Of a stretch of 64,000 bases of DNA, positions 27,207 through 39,384 are shown piece by piece. The position numbers and the translations under genes are program-made. Numbering within the stretch: position 1 is the stretch's first letter; the number at the start of each line of letters is the position of its first letter. This stretch comes from Odiellus spinosus. Its lineage: Eukaryota; Arthropoda; Arachnida; Opiliones; Phalangiidae. Location: NCBI GenBank assembly GCA_963920705.1, contig OY987236.1, positions 8,852,190-8,916,189 on the forward strand, written 5' to 3'. The notes under the pieces were generated by a model. It was not told the DNA's origin. It ran no database searches and saw nothing but the letters and a program-made list of their open reading frames with translations.

Positions 27207-28850
27207 TATAATCCAAGTCTTAAATTAATATTCTTTATATATTTAATTAGTATAATAAAACTGAGCTAATCTAAAGTATAGATTGAGCTTCTCAGAATAT
27301 TAGCTTTTACAAATTTTTAATCCCAAAGTATAATGGCGCTAATTGATTAAATAAAAATAAAAATATTTGTATTTCGAAAAATATCCCAAAACTATTTATT
27401 TTCAGATAACAGTTTGATGTCTGTTAACTGCCATGGTTCGTTAGTAACTGGATTATCGGTTAAAAGCACTAATCATAAGAAAAAACAATTTTTAAACAGC
27501 ATGGAAGCAATATTTCAAAAAAGCTTTCATTAGACTATTACCCAGAATTCTATTTTTCCCTATTCACTAGTAATAAATGCTAAATAACAACGTAATTATC
27601 GAGAAGACATATCAGTCATTAATATAGAATTTTTTCAAAGAGATACAAGTGTGTACATACACACCAATAAGACCCCGAAATAACGGGAGATAGGAAAATA
27701 AAAATGCAAGGAGTAAAAATATACTTTGAAAACGGAAGGTTGAAGACATGCAAGAAACGAATTACATAGTTCATACCACACCCAATCATCGCGAAGTTCT
27801 TCACGTAAAAATTCACAAACTTAAAACCAATAGGCGCTGTACTTTCAACTTGAAACTATATATAAATATATGGATAGTACTTCGGCACGGAATTTCTGGT
27901 ATCCTCTATTTAGATCAAGCAATTTGAAAGAAACGCGGATACGTTGACAGCGACGATAAAATGGTTCGCGGATACGAATTTTACCTAGGAAACAGGGTCA
28001 AGGGACGTGGCGATTTATCTCTTCCATGGGGTAAACTAGTAGCCGTAGAAGGAGCGAGTCCATATGGCCAAGAGACACGGAATCAACGCCATTAGTAAAA
28101 CTAAAGCCTAAAACTTTCGTTGCGCGGACGGCAATTTTTCGTTCGTCGCCACCATAACCCTCGCGTTAAGCCTAAAAGAGGCGCTCCCCCTCGAAATTAC
28201 CCTAGTGAGAACCAATCTTAGATTTCACAGCGTTTAAAATTATAATTTTCGTTAGTCTACGGTGAGTGTTCCGAGAAGAAATAGGCTTTTAGATTTGTGA
28301 AGTTGTGATATTTTGGACTGTCTACCGATTCTACAGAATGTTTTACGGGGTGGTATACTTTTAGTCGATTGCCTAGTTCATCATAAGAGGGGCACAAACA
28401 GTGTTGGGCTATTTTTAAAAAGGAGCTAGGACCCCATAGTTAATTCTATACACTATGTTTATACGACAAATGTCCCCCTATAACTCCTCGCGAGTCGATA
28501 TCATGATGGTATAAATTTCGTTCGATAAGCGCCTAATCATTTGCGGGATGCATTGTTACATGTCAGATTGCAACCCTCCCTACTCCCTTACCAATATATT
28601 GCTCTTACAGGCTTCCCAAAAAGTTAGAAGCTGTTAAAGATACTTAGAGTGCCCTCTAGATCAAGACTATAACACATTAAGAATATATTTTAAGTAAAAA
28701 TTTACGGCCGATCGCTGAAATGTTTACAGCTTTTGATAACGTTATATCCCATAACCAAAAATAAGGGGAGGTTAGAGAAAAGTTAAAGAACAAATTTCCG
28801 TGAAAAATTGAAGTTTTAGGGTGATTACAGATTTAGACGCGGCTTTTCGA
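27207..28850. other. Non-coding stretch (possible intron of the 29.1-kb gene)
   Basis: No downstream exon for the minus-strand transmembrane gene is recognisable here, although its donor points in this direction. A short CpG-rich segment lies at about 28120-28200. The octamer AAGCCTAA occurs near 28105 and 28172. Confidence 0.45.
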
Positions 28851-29001
28851 GAGCTTTAAAATGATATCAAGAACGTGAAAATCGGGTTACATATAAGAAA
28901 GTTACAATTTTTCAGATACCGCGATGTCGTCAGTATCTGAATAATTGTATCTTTCGTATTTATTGCGCGATTTTGACGTTTTTGGTCTCATTCTAAAGCT
29001 C
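28851..29001. repeat. Long imperfect hairpin, arms of about 68 bp
   Basis: The left arm (28851-28918, starting GAGCTTTAAAATGAT) is complementary to the right arm (28934-29001) over nearly its whole length with scattered mismatches. The loop of about 15 bases is CCGCGATGTCGTCAG. If the neighbouring minus-strand exon is real, the hairpin sits 96 bases inside its downstream intron. A MITE is the simplest explanation; a structured RNA is the alternative. No target duplication was resolved. Confidence 0.6.
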
Positions 29002-29096
29002 CTAAAATGCTCTACTCATATCTATAATTACTTTAAAGTTTCATTAAACGGAGATTAGTTTTTTATCGGGGGTAAACAAAAATTCCAGGCACTTAC

Positions 29097-29410
29097 TTCC
29101 ACAGCAGATAGGAGGCGACTAGGATGGCCACTAGGACGACGGACGAGCAGACAACGATTATAGGCAGAGAAGGAAACGAAGCTTGCGTGTATTCGGCGCC
29201 CACTGGTTCCAAATGGCAGAATTGTAGGTCCGATTGGTCGCCGACTGCCCCGTTACGGCACAGGTCGAGGGAAGGGGGCGGTGGAGGCGGCGGAAGTAAA
29301 AATTGAGGCGGTGGAGGTGGTCCGGGACAATCGCAATAATTACGTTCGGAAACTTCTTCCGAATCCCAAAAATGATTCAAATCCACCAGGTTCTTTTCAT
29401 CGACGTCCAT
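29097..29410 (-). CDS. Coding exon of a single-pass membrane protein (partial)
   Basis: The exon encodes residues 1-104, and codon 105 is split by the donor. The protein is acidic at the N-terminus, has two proline runs (31-35, 40-46), cysteines at 26, 28, 51 and 65, and one hydrophobic helix at about 82-104 ending in YLLW. There is no N-terminal signal peptide; the acidic N-side suggests a type III (N-out) signal-anchor. Start choice: the ATG at 29410 has G at -3 and +4, with an in-frame TAA ten codons upstream. The exon probably begins at 29455 after TTTTTATTTTAACAG and ends at 29097 before GTAAGTGCC, leaving 45 nt of 5' UTR (29411-29455). Partner exons were not found and the family is not recognised. 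The splice signals, start context and lone helix make a real gene likely, but the function is unknown. Confidence 0.65.
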
Positions 29411-30475
29411 GACAAGCGAACCGCGATCGGCGGTTGCTTACAGACGAACTGAACCCTGTTAAAATAAAAACAAACAGAATATCGTGTTAAACTTCGTATC
29501 GAAATATAAATAAAAGTTTAAATGTAAACTACGAGCTAAAAATGGAACAACTTTTGAATTAATTTTTAGAATCTGCATCCAAACTTAAAATAAATAAACA
29601 ATTTTTAGGCGACATTTAATTAAAAATTTTTAAGGAGGGTTAGGATTGAATTCCAGCGTATGGTAAATTCGAGCCAATCATTTTATTTCAACCTTCAACA
29701 GCGCTATAGCAATTGAGGTCTTCTAAATATAACCAGATGGCTAAACTTAAACTAAACTTTAGTAAAATCAAATATTAGTATTTAAAAGACTTTGGAATAA
29801 TTTAGGGAAGGAATTTTAATCGCTCAAAATTATGATTAGATTCTCATATTTTGACTATTTTGATATAATAACTTGTAAGCTAATATTTGACGCTATACAG
29901 AAAACTACGCGGATAAAGTCATACGAAGTATATTAGTCACTCTGCGTAGCTCGGTTATTACCCAAAAATGCTGTATATTTGTCGAATGCAATCAACGAGC
30001 GCCAAAAACCTATTAAACCGTAAATGGCTTCAACCGACGATATCAGGGTAATGAAAAGCATTAAAAACAAACGTATATAATCTAGAAAAAGCTTAATTTG
30101 GTCCGAAGGCACGCGTCAAAACCAAAACCCTATTATCGACCATTTCAACTACACTACAGTACTAAGAGAAACATATAGTCGACGACACTCGATATATACT
30201 TTTGTTTCGAAACAAAGTTGCAAACTAGTCAAAGCCAAAGCGGATTCATACACAATATTAAACCTCACAGGGTTTAAAAGAAGCGAGTGCAAAGTTATCT
30301 TAAAGAACAATACATACTCCCGACGGAAATAGAAAATATTTGGCCTATTTCCCATTTAAAGTGAGGTTGGAAAAAATATTCTAATTTAATTTGTTTTTGC
30401 TCCTATAATTAAGCCTGTTTGCAATTAACCAGACAAATGTTTCGGAAATTATTACATTATGATATTAAACATGTT

Positions 30476-30625
30476 TTAAATGGAGAATGAAGTCTGGAAA
30501 AAAGTGATTTCAGATCGATTCTTATCGTTTAAATATAAACCAAACGCACTAAAAATTTTTTTAAAAACGAATTTTAAGTTAAATATGAAATTCTAACTTA
30601 ATCAGAAAGTAGGCTTAACAAGGAT
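30476..30625 (+). mobile_element. Half copy of TTAA-flanked foldback family
   Basis: TTAA at 30476-30479 is followed by ATGGAGAATGAAG, AAGTGATTT and ATCGATTCTTATCGTTTAAAT, then AAAGTAGGCTTAACAAGG, in the order seen in the full elements at 33077 and 46824. The mirrored right arm is missing or too diverged to see. Confidence 0.5.
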
Positions 30626-31549
30626 CGTGCATATCTATATTTTATTACAGAGAGGCGCACCTATATGTTCCTTAAGCAATGGTGTAAAATAATATAATTA
30701 ACGTGATGTTTGTAAATGGGGCCCCAATTTAAAATTAGTTAATATCTATCGATTTTAATATTACAAAACATTATCCTTTTCAGCCTCTATTGAAACGAGA
30801 ATTCGAGGAAAAAAATATATGAAACTGGAAATGGTTTGACGAAAATTAGAAGCAATTAAGTTAAATTTCCAACCAAGCAATTAGCAATTAAATAACTTTT
30901 TCGCCTTAAAAATAAAAATTTGACGTAACACGTATTAACCCTAAAAAGTTGACGACACGCGTTTACTTATTGGAATGAAGCTAATTGTGGAAAGGGAATA
31001 ATCCAGTAAGGTGAGTGTTTGAAATAAAGACTTGATCTTGCTTTCCACTAATTCACCATGGTACCACGAATAAGTTATTGAATTCGTACACGAAAAAGGA
31101 CTAATAAAACAATTTTAGGGGAGAAAAGGAAATAAAATATGCATTTGCTTTTTGAACCTTCCACTATATTAACTTACAGTACACCGAACATAATTAACTC
31201 GACTCATAGCTTAGTTAGAAGACAGATAATCACGAGAGACAAAGTTGTATGCACTAAAAATTCCTTAATAATGGAAAAGTGTAGAGCAAATAACTAAAAG
31301 AAAAGCGTGCGTGGTCTCGAATGTTCAGGAGACTCAGAAATTACAAATAAAGAAATAATTCATATGGAAGAATTACGAACGCGGCAAAAGTTTGTAATTA
31401 TATGTACTACTTTATTATCCACGGGGTATAGTACCGAATATCACTACGATGCATCATAAACACGAAACGTTTCTTCCGATTGACTAAAAGGAAATAGACA
31501 CGTCCATTCTTAGATGGTAACAAAACAACCGTTGGAGTTGTTAGAATTA

Positions 31550-32110
31550 GGATTTTCTAGACTTGATCTACAAATTTTTCTAATCAACTTTTCTTAACAT
31601 ATTCAAAACTTTCCTTGATTTAATGGGATACTTTTCAAAATCCATGAATTTGATGTTTAAAATGATATATTATACGCTGATGTGGGCATTTGGTGTGTGA
31701 AATTAAATACTAATATTAATTAATTCACTGGACTCCACTTCTTTATTCTTAAATTTAAATTTCCTGTATTTTCGTGGAACTATTTGGCCTAATTTACAAT
31801 TAACCTGACTTCTCTTAGTTTCCCTGATTAAATTATCTGCCCTTTACATGATCTCTTTGCTCTAATTATTCATTTGAATGACTTTCCCTGATAAATTGCA
31901 TATTTTAAAATATATGGTAATAAATCAAAATCTTCCCTGATCATAAGGACCGTTTTTACAAGTACAGTATCAGAATTTACTTAGGACTCCCTGATTTTAC
32001 CTAATTTTCGTTGATTTGTTTAAAAAAAAAATCTCTGAATTCGCATATACCTGGTAATATTTTCTATAAAAACATGAATTTCTCTATCCTTTCCTGACCT
32101 TTATGCCCTT
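31550..32110 (+). repeat. Degenerate CCCTGA/CCAGG repeat block
   Basis: TTTCCCTGAT or close variants recur near 31823, 31886, 31933 and 31990, with CTGACCTTT near the right edge. This is the internal vocabulary of the CAGGGTT elements, but termini and target duplication are not recognisable, so this is an old copy or merged copies. Confidence 0.4.
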
Positions 32111-33076
32111 ATTATTAAGGTTAAAATCAACACAGCATTCGTTTCTATATAAAATCTACATTTAAATTAAATTTGCGTTATTTTAAATAAATTTCTAACG
32201 GACTTTCTGATCCCAAATAAGAATGTTCAAAAACTAACATACATCCAAATTGTACGAAGGAGTAAAAAAAGGGGGGAGGAGAATGTAACGCGCGTGGACT
32301 TTTCTGGCCAATTAAATAAATGAAGAAACGTCTCTAGAGCGACACAATCTCGCCCTCGAGGCTTTCTCTCCATTTAAAATCAGTTTGAAATTTCATTACG
32401 TATCAAACCTAAACGTCTCGTGTAATTCCTTCGAAATTCAAAGGGACAGAGTAAATTCAAGCCGATTTTTCACGCCTATAACTCTCTTTCCTCTCCGCGT
32501 AAGAGAGGCCCAATGTATGTATATATATAAAGTTGTAGAAGCAGAAGAAGAAACATTTATAATTGTGTCACCAGTAATTATCCCTCTGGAACATTACTCA
32601 CCGTGACAAATTGTCTTCTTGAATGAACAGGGGGTTCCCTTTTTACCAACCCCCTCACGGCCAACTTCCTCCCAAAAAAACCCCAGAATTAAACACCCCA
32701 AAAACGCGAGACACTTAATTTTTATATACACGTTGGTTAGGGTGAGACTCAAAACTATATTCTTTTTTTTTATATAAAAGAATCAATTAAAGTGAATTGA
32801 TATTTTACTGAGGATTAATGGTGACTATTTTTACGATTTTTTACGATTTTTTTTTTTTTTTCTTTTTGAGATTTGAACGTTTTTATCACAAAAAGGATGG
32901 TCCGGGTTTTTCGAAAAGTCGAACGTGACTCAGTGTGATTCTATAGGATAGTTTAAAAATGTTTTATGGCCTAAATTTATCCAGTAATCGGATATTAACG
33001 TTCAAATATACGTATTTAAATTTCTCCAATTTCCTAGTCATATTTCAAAATAATCACAAAATTACTAGGAAAATTC

Positions 33077-33439
33077 TTAAATGGGAGAATGCAACCGGAA
33101 AACAAGTGACTTTTTATCTATTCCTTATCGTTTAAATAGGCCTAATCCAACTGTAAATCTTTAAAAAAAAACAAATATTAAACAAGGAATAAATTTAAAA
33201 CTTACCATAAAAATAGGCTTAGTTGGATTCATGAAGATATAAAGACTGGCGACCAATCACATTAATCGATGGCTCTTATATGGGGAATGCTGAATATCCA
33301 TGACCATTGCCATTGGTCGCTAGTCCTTATACGGGGAGTTGAGGATATCTCTATGAATCCAGCTAAGCCTATTTTTATTTTAAGTTTTAAATTTATTTGT
33401 AATTTTTTTTTACTGTTGGATTAGGCACTCTACCTTTAA
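33077..33439 (+). mobile_element. TTAA-flanked foldback MITE, 363 bp
   Basis: TTAA at 33077-33080 and 33436-33439 bounds the element. After TTAA the left end reads ATGGGAGAATGCAACC and the right end, on the other strand, AGGTAGAGTGCC. Interior arms of about 125 bases are strongly complementary: GCTTAGTTGGATTCAT on the left mirrors ATGAATCCAGCTAAGC on the right, and both flank GGCGACCAATC-type words. About 50 bases present after the left end are deleted on the right. It is non-coding; a TTAA target fits piggyBac- or Kolobok-type mobilisation. Confidence 0.75.
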
Positions 33440-34284
33440 ACATGTATTCAAAAACACATCCCAAAATAAAGGCGGTTTCCGCGTTAACCGTCCGAAATCG
33501 AGGCGAAGTCCATTTTAAGCCCACATACCAATACACTATATTTGTTCAATACGGTGCGTCATAAAACTCTAATATCTTCGATGCGCGAAGATAAAAAACA
33601 TTCCCAGCGTAACGGAAATCAATTTTCAATCGTTACACAACACGTATAGGTACCTTTCGTATTTTTTGGGAGAATTTAATGAATAAAACTGCTATTGACC
33701 AACACAGCTAGCCTGCAGGGTCATCCAATGATAAATCCTATATATACAATGACCAATCGAAAGTTTCAAAAGTGTAGAAACTGAAAATCCCCTTCAAAAC
33801 CATTTACAAAACGATCTAAAGAGATACGACGGAATCTTAGCTTCGTTCGTTCTGAAACTTTTAAACTGATTCCAACTAAAACCCTAGCGGAGGGGGGAAA
33901 AGATACAAGACTATATATATAAGATACTGTTCGAGAGTAAGTTAAAAGAGTTTCTTTTTTTTCTTATTGGTTTTAACATATAGTATCAATCCGCCCCGAA
34001 CTTTGGCAAAGTTATAAACTTAAATTGAACAGAAGATACGAAAGGAGAAGAAAAGTGAAGAGTCACCAAAAGATCGCGAAAAACAATACTTTTAACAGTT
34101 TAATGATTTCCAATAAACTCATAAAAAGATGACTAGGGTGAAACATCTGCTATCGAGAAGAAATGTTAGACCAACAAAGGGCGATATTTGATAAAAAAAA
34201 TGGGAAGAAATGAAGGATACAAAATAAGATACATTGAGTATGCGTTAAATAGATGTATAGAACGAACTAAGTTATATACTATCA

Positions 34285-35065
34285 AGATTGCAACAGCATT
34301 TTACAGTTCAAATTCCCTGACTTTTTCAGGTTTTCACAACCATCTTTGACCATTTCCCCCTTTATTTAATTCCATGACAGAGCATCTTCACAGGTATATC
34401 AAGACTACTGACTTTTCCTTAACCATTAACAGAAGCCGATGAAACCCTCCTTTGAAGTCTACTACTCCAATGTTTCATATAGCGCTCCTCTCTGTATGGG
34501 TAAAATTCCCAATTTTACGAGTTAGAAGGGGTCCTACTTCATCCCCCCTGTCTACGGAAAATTGGAAATTCTCTCTCTCCACAAACGACGACGTTTTTGG
34601 ACGAACTCCAAGGCTGCTAGAGATATTCGCTCGACGAACTCCCGCTCCGAAAACATCTACCGTTAGGAGGCGTACGAATCGCGCCTTTTGAGAATAACCC
34701 ATACAGAGAGGGGTAGACAAGACCCGGGAGTAATAGACTTCAAAGGAGGGTTTCATCGGCTTCTGCCATTAATAATAAAATTCTGACTTTTTTAGGTTCC
34801 CCTGATCATCTTTGACCAATTTCCCTGACTGCAATATATTACTCTTCCAAGAAATCTGGCACAAGCAATCTCTACACGTATACCTAGATTCGTAACATTT
34901 CCTTGACCTTTTGACCTAATTTTCATATTCCTTAAGTTTCCAGGTTGTAGCTGACCTGTGTCAACAGTGACATGTATCCAGAAATCTTCCCTGACTTTCA
35001 ACCAGGTTTGTACAAGATTTATGAAATAAGTTTCCCTCATATTTTCCAGGTTTTCCATATTATTA
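34285..35065 (+). repeat. Degenerate CAGGGTT-family block interrupted by a nested element
   Basis: The left part (ATTGCAACAG, then TTCAAATTCCCTGACTTTTT) matches the left end of the 26890 element with substitutions. TTCCCTGACT, CCAGG and TTTTCC words continue to about 35060. The block is split at 34430-34765 by a younger, well-kept element. A further block with the same words lies at about 35225-35395. Confidence 0.5.
34423..34772 (+). mobile_element. Nested MITE, 336 bp, 7-bp TSD CCATTAA
   Basis: The element spans 34430-34765. Its terminal inverted repeats match at 38 of 39 positions, starting CAGAAGCCGATGAAACCCTC on both strands, with a second matched block (CTCTCTGTATGGGT) further in. CCATTAA is duplicated at 34423-34429 and 34766-34772. 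Two overlapping frames of 79 and 93 codons inside it are by-products. It inserted into an already degenerate CCCTGA repeat. The 7-bp duplication does not point clearly to one superfamily. Confidence 0.8.
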
Positions 35066-35399
35066 AATTAAAGATGTCAGGATTAAAATAAAATATGCAA
35101 AAACAGAAGTACAAAAAAGGAGAGAGAACTTACAATAAAATTGACAATTTAAGGGATTTGCAACAATTTAGTAAAAAGGGTAATAATTTCTAAAAAGTGT
35201 AATAATTTCTAATCAAAGAAATTCGCCTGATTTTTTAAAAATAATTATGATTTCCCTAATATTTCATGTTTTTTTTAAATTTAACAAATTCTCTGATGTT
35301 TTCAGGTTTTTCCTGGTTTCAATTTGTGACATTCCCTGATAACTTTGGTACTTTCCAGGAATCATTTAATCAATATTTCCCTGTGAAAAAATAGCCACG

Positions 35400-37933
35400 G
35401 GCTTAAAGTTTTGTACAAACTGAAATCTAAGATTGTTTCTGCCAAAAGAATACTGATTTCTTCATATTTGATCATGTATCACGTGATCGTGGGTATTGTG
35501 CATCCCTAAGGTCTTATAGTACACTCTTGAGGGACTATTGATGTATGCTTACAACTGTCAATTTGATATCAAAGTGGATTTACTTCAAAATGTCGTAACT
35601 ATACTAGATAAAAGATGTAAAGATACGATATATTGGGTGTACATGATGGTTGAATTTCGAGGGTATCTCTAAGATGTACCCAAGAGGTTTTAAATGTATA
35701 GAAAAACTTCAATAAAAAATACACGACGATGTATGACTAGTTTTTTTTTGGCAATACCAACAAATCTTATGAGGGGAAGGTGTATCAATAGGTCAAAGGT
35801 TAAAATCAATATGAGAAGTTACCCTCTATCTCATAGAGACAATCGCAAAGACAAAATGAGTTGATCAAGTGTTGACCTTAAACCCACCGAAAGAAGATGC
35901 TTATTAGGTTTAATTTCTTTGTTAAATCTCCAAATTTGTTGGAGAAGTTTTCCATATTAATCGATACATTGAGTGCACATAAAAAATATTTAAAATTAAC
36001 TTTCTATTGAATCATGGGTGTTTTGACACTTAGAAATTGATGTAAAAACATATGACCTTTAAAAGTTGGGGTCAATGTATGAAAAACATCGATTACTTTG
36101 GAATAAAGTATTCGTAAATTATATTTCAAATTAACTTTCTGTGGGTATCGTGGGTGTTTTTAAACTAACGAGGTTAAGTCAAATAATTGTGACCTTTATG
36201 TGAAGAAAAAAACAAGCTACTGCTTTGACGTAACCTATAAATTATAAGCTTATTATAAATCAATATTTTGTTCAATAACATTTTTTTGAAATTCTACTTT
36301 TTTCCTAATGAGTATGAACATAGTGTATTAAATCGCCTCAGATTTCGCTAGTGTGCCAACCCACCTCGAGTATAAAACAAGTTTAGGATAAACCCTTTCT
36401 CGAAAAACCGCTATAAAATGGAAGTACAAGGGGATAAACATTTTGATCTATAAGTAAACAAAAACAGCTTCGTTATTCACACGATCTTCTACGGTAGCTT
36501 ACATTCTCTCCAGAAGAAAAAAGAAAAAAGCAAGCTTCTTATCATAATATATCATGGAATTAGGCCCACCCAACGTGAACAAATCACTTCTATGGATAAA
36601 CATACTGAAAAACTAAGCCTAAAGACATGTACTTTCAAATTGCTCCTCATTTGCATATAGTTGCGAGGATTCAATAAATTATTAACCATGAAAAAACCAA
36701 ATACTACAGTCAAACTAAGAGGCTTTCAGATAGGAGTAGAAAACGTCTAATTTAATGAGGGAAACATTTTTTTCATTGTCATTCCCATCGAGAACGGAAT
36801 TTTATTCTTTATGTCCTTTCGATTTATACTTCCTGTTATCCTAAATAATTCGTCTCGTTAAACAAATTCTGTACGCAAGATAGGAATTAGGATCGATTAG
36901 AAAGTAAAGCTAAGTTCACACTAAACACTTTGATACCGTTTTCTAGCCGTTTGGAATGTTCAAATCGACTTTTAAAGCAATTAATTGAATTTCTTGACAA
37001 AGAATCTCTACAGTTGACCATTTTGATCTTTCCAAAACGTTAAAAACGGCTTCAAACTCTGGTGTGAACAAGGCTTATCTTACATCGCCTTTAAAATTAA
37101 ATGTTTTACATTAAACCAATCGGCTTTAACACTATTTTCCTATAACCAAAGTGTACGGGATTTTGGAAAGTGCCTGAGCCCTAGCATGGATCCTTGTTAA
37201 GCCTTGGTTTGTTCTCTTTTATTACTACTAGACATAAAAATCACTTGTTGTCGAGATGCATTATCCCTTTGAAATACAAATCAATTTCAAACTTCACAAA
37301 CAATTTAAAACAACGAAATTAATTTCGAAATAGGTAATGAACTCTTATTATGGTACGAACTTAAGCGTGAAAAGGTATAGATGATGTCATATGACAAGTG
37401 ACAAATTAATACGCGAGAGCTGGCCTACTTTTCTTCTCGAGTTATCTTATACAATCCCCTATTCGACTCAAATGAATTAATGTAGATATATTAAGGGAAG
37501 GAGATAAAGGAGGTAATCAATGAACCCCTTTCTAAGTTTCTATATCAAACACATTGAAAAGTCAAATGAAATTATACTCATATTCACAGGCAATTTGCAA
37601 ACTAGATAAAGTTGGAGCGGATTGATACACAATGATAAATTTGATATTGAATTAAAGTTACGTTACAAACGTATCTTGAACATGAGAAAGTCAAGAATCA
37701 GTTTGAAATTTCATTTCATTCGAAGCTATTTGGTGGAAGTTTAGAGATTATAAACAGAGGCGTGCTTTGGTTTGAACTTTGTGAAACCTTCAACTCTGAG
37801 ACGAAGTTCCTTAATATATAGGATATGTAAAGCGGTATGTGGTGAAGCCTTGGGTGCTTGCCCTCTTCTCTTTGCTCAATAATTTGGGGAACTCTAGCTA
37901 GATTTTAATTAAGAAAGTATGACACCGACTCAG

Positions 37934-37934
<1 letters not shown>
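35400..37934. other. Non-coding stretch
   Basis: No exon is recognised. One dispersed GCGGATT motif lies at 37617-37640, with the upstream word TTGCAAACTAG typical of the fuller copies, and AAGCCTAA occurs near 36615. Confidence 0.5.
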
Positions 37935-37969
<35 letters not shown>

Positions 37970-38121
37970 TCTCTCTCACTCTCTCTCTCTCACTCTCTCT
38001 CTCACTCTCTCTCTCTCACTCTCTCTCTCTCACTCTCTCTCTCTCACTCTCTCTCTCTCACTCTCTCTCTCTCACTCTCTCTCTCTCACTCTCTCTCTCT
38101 CACTCTCTCTCTCTCTCTCTT
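37935..38121 (+). repeat. CT microsatellite with periodic CA interruptions
   Basis: This is an almost pure pyrimidine-rich CT tract of about 187 bp. After an initial uninterrupted run, CA replaces CT about every 12-14 bases (CTCTCTCTCTCACT pattern), a higher-order unit of about 12-14 bp. A serine/leucine/histidine repeat frame on the plus strand follows from the repeat alone. Confidence 0.95.
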
Positions 38122-39384
38122 AGGCGCGGAATCTAGGAGCTAGAAGCCAGAGAACTCTATCCTATATAGCTCGAGACGAATTAGCGTGCAAAATTCCTAT
38201 TATAATCCCTTTTTCCCACCCACACCATTCTTAACCTTTCTCCCTCATCTCTCTTTAGTTTTGTCCACCAAAGAAAGTCGACTAAAGAATTGTTACGGAT
38301 GGGAAAGACGCGGTTAGAACTGACAAGAAAAATTTAAAGAGAAGATTTTAAAAGAAAATTCTACTGATGAGATTTGGACCCTTTAAATTTTAAATTATAT
38401 CACAATTATAGGAGTGTCGGAACCTCGCGTCCATGACGTTTAATTATTCCCAATTTCAATTATCTCCCACTGATTTTACTAAGTTTTTGTAAAATTGATA
38501 TTTAAAAACCTTCAGTTGTTCCTTTTACTCTGGGTTAATTATTTTTCATTTGAATGCTTTAACCTCAAAGACAACAACAATTATTCCAATTTCTTATTAT
38601 TTTCCACTGATTTTACTTTTACTTTTTTGTTTTGAAAAACTTGATTTAATTTAACTTTCCTTTAATTAATTTTCAAGAGACTTTTCCTTTAAAAATGCAT
38701 CCCTTTATAATTTTACATCCCATTCAGTTCCGTTTCGTGAACAGACATTACTACAATTAAGTTTTGAATGTCCATGCATCTTGTCTTCTAGCTGGTTGTC
38801 GCTATATTTCTCAGTGGTTGCTCTTCGTTGTGCCAGACTATGTCCCATTTAGAGCCCTATTCCTATAGCCTTCCCTTCCTTATCTAAGTATTTCATTCTC
38901 TAAGATCAATTTGCAAAACAGCGAAAGCTAAGCCGGATTAATACACTACGTTATGCCTTATAAGAATAAAAGTAGGTTTAGCGAGTATTATGGCGTACAT
39001 GTCTTTTGGGTGCTAGAGAGTAAGTATAAAGGTATATGCTCCTGTTTCTGTCTGTTAGAGCTATGGGTGCCGCTCCCTATTAATGGCTAGGGAGGTGGCA
39101 AGGAAATTAGAATGACAGAAATTCGGTGTCCGAATGAGTGAATTCTTTATTTGGTTTATAAAATTTGTTACGTTTAACGCGGTTTTCTCAGCCACAAGGT
39201 ATCATCCTCACACGAGGGGTGCCTCTTATTTATGCGCTTCCAAATTTTTGGGGCCTTAATTTAAATTAGAGATGAGATTAAATTAATTAATTTTGGTGTG
39301 AATGAATTCATTAAGTTGATAAAAATTTGCATAATTAGTTCTAGAGGATTCAGGTTTGGTAAAAAAAGGCAAACATGTACAAAC
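38122..39384. other. Non-coding stretch
   Basis: Nothing coding is recognised. One dispersed motif copy (38932-38958) is preceded by the TTGCAAAAC word. Confidence 0.5.

Larger units (their letters stand above)
29456..33076. other. Non-coding stretch (upstream of, or 5' intron to, the 29.1-kb exon)
   Basis: If the acceptor at 29456 is used, an upstream non-coding exon lies somewhere to the right, but I cannot point to it. Within the stretch are a half copy of the TTAA foldback family (30476 to about 30625), a dispersed GCGGATT motif (30240-30266), and degenerate CCCTGA/CCAGG-type repeat from about 31550 to 32110. Confidence 0.45.

Noticed and set aside
34452-34756. Overlapping frames of 79 and 93 codons
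   Set aside because: Both lie within the nested palindromic element; the similarity between strands comes from its inverted repeats.
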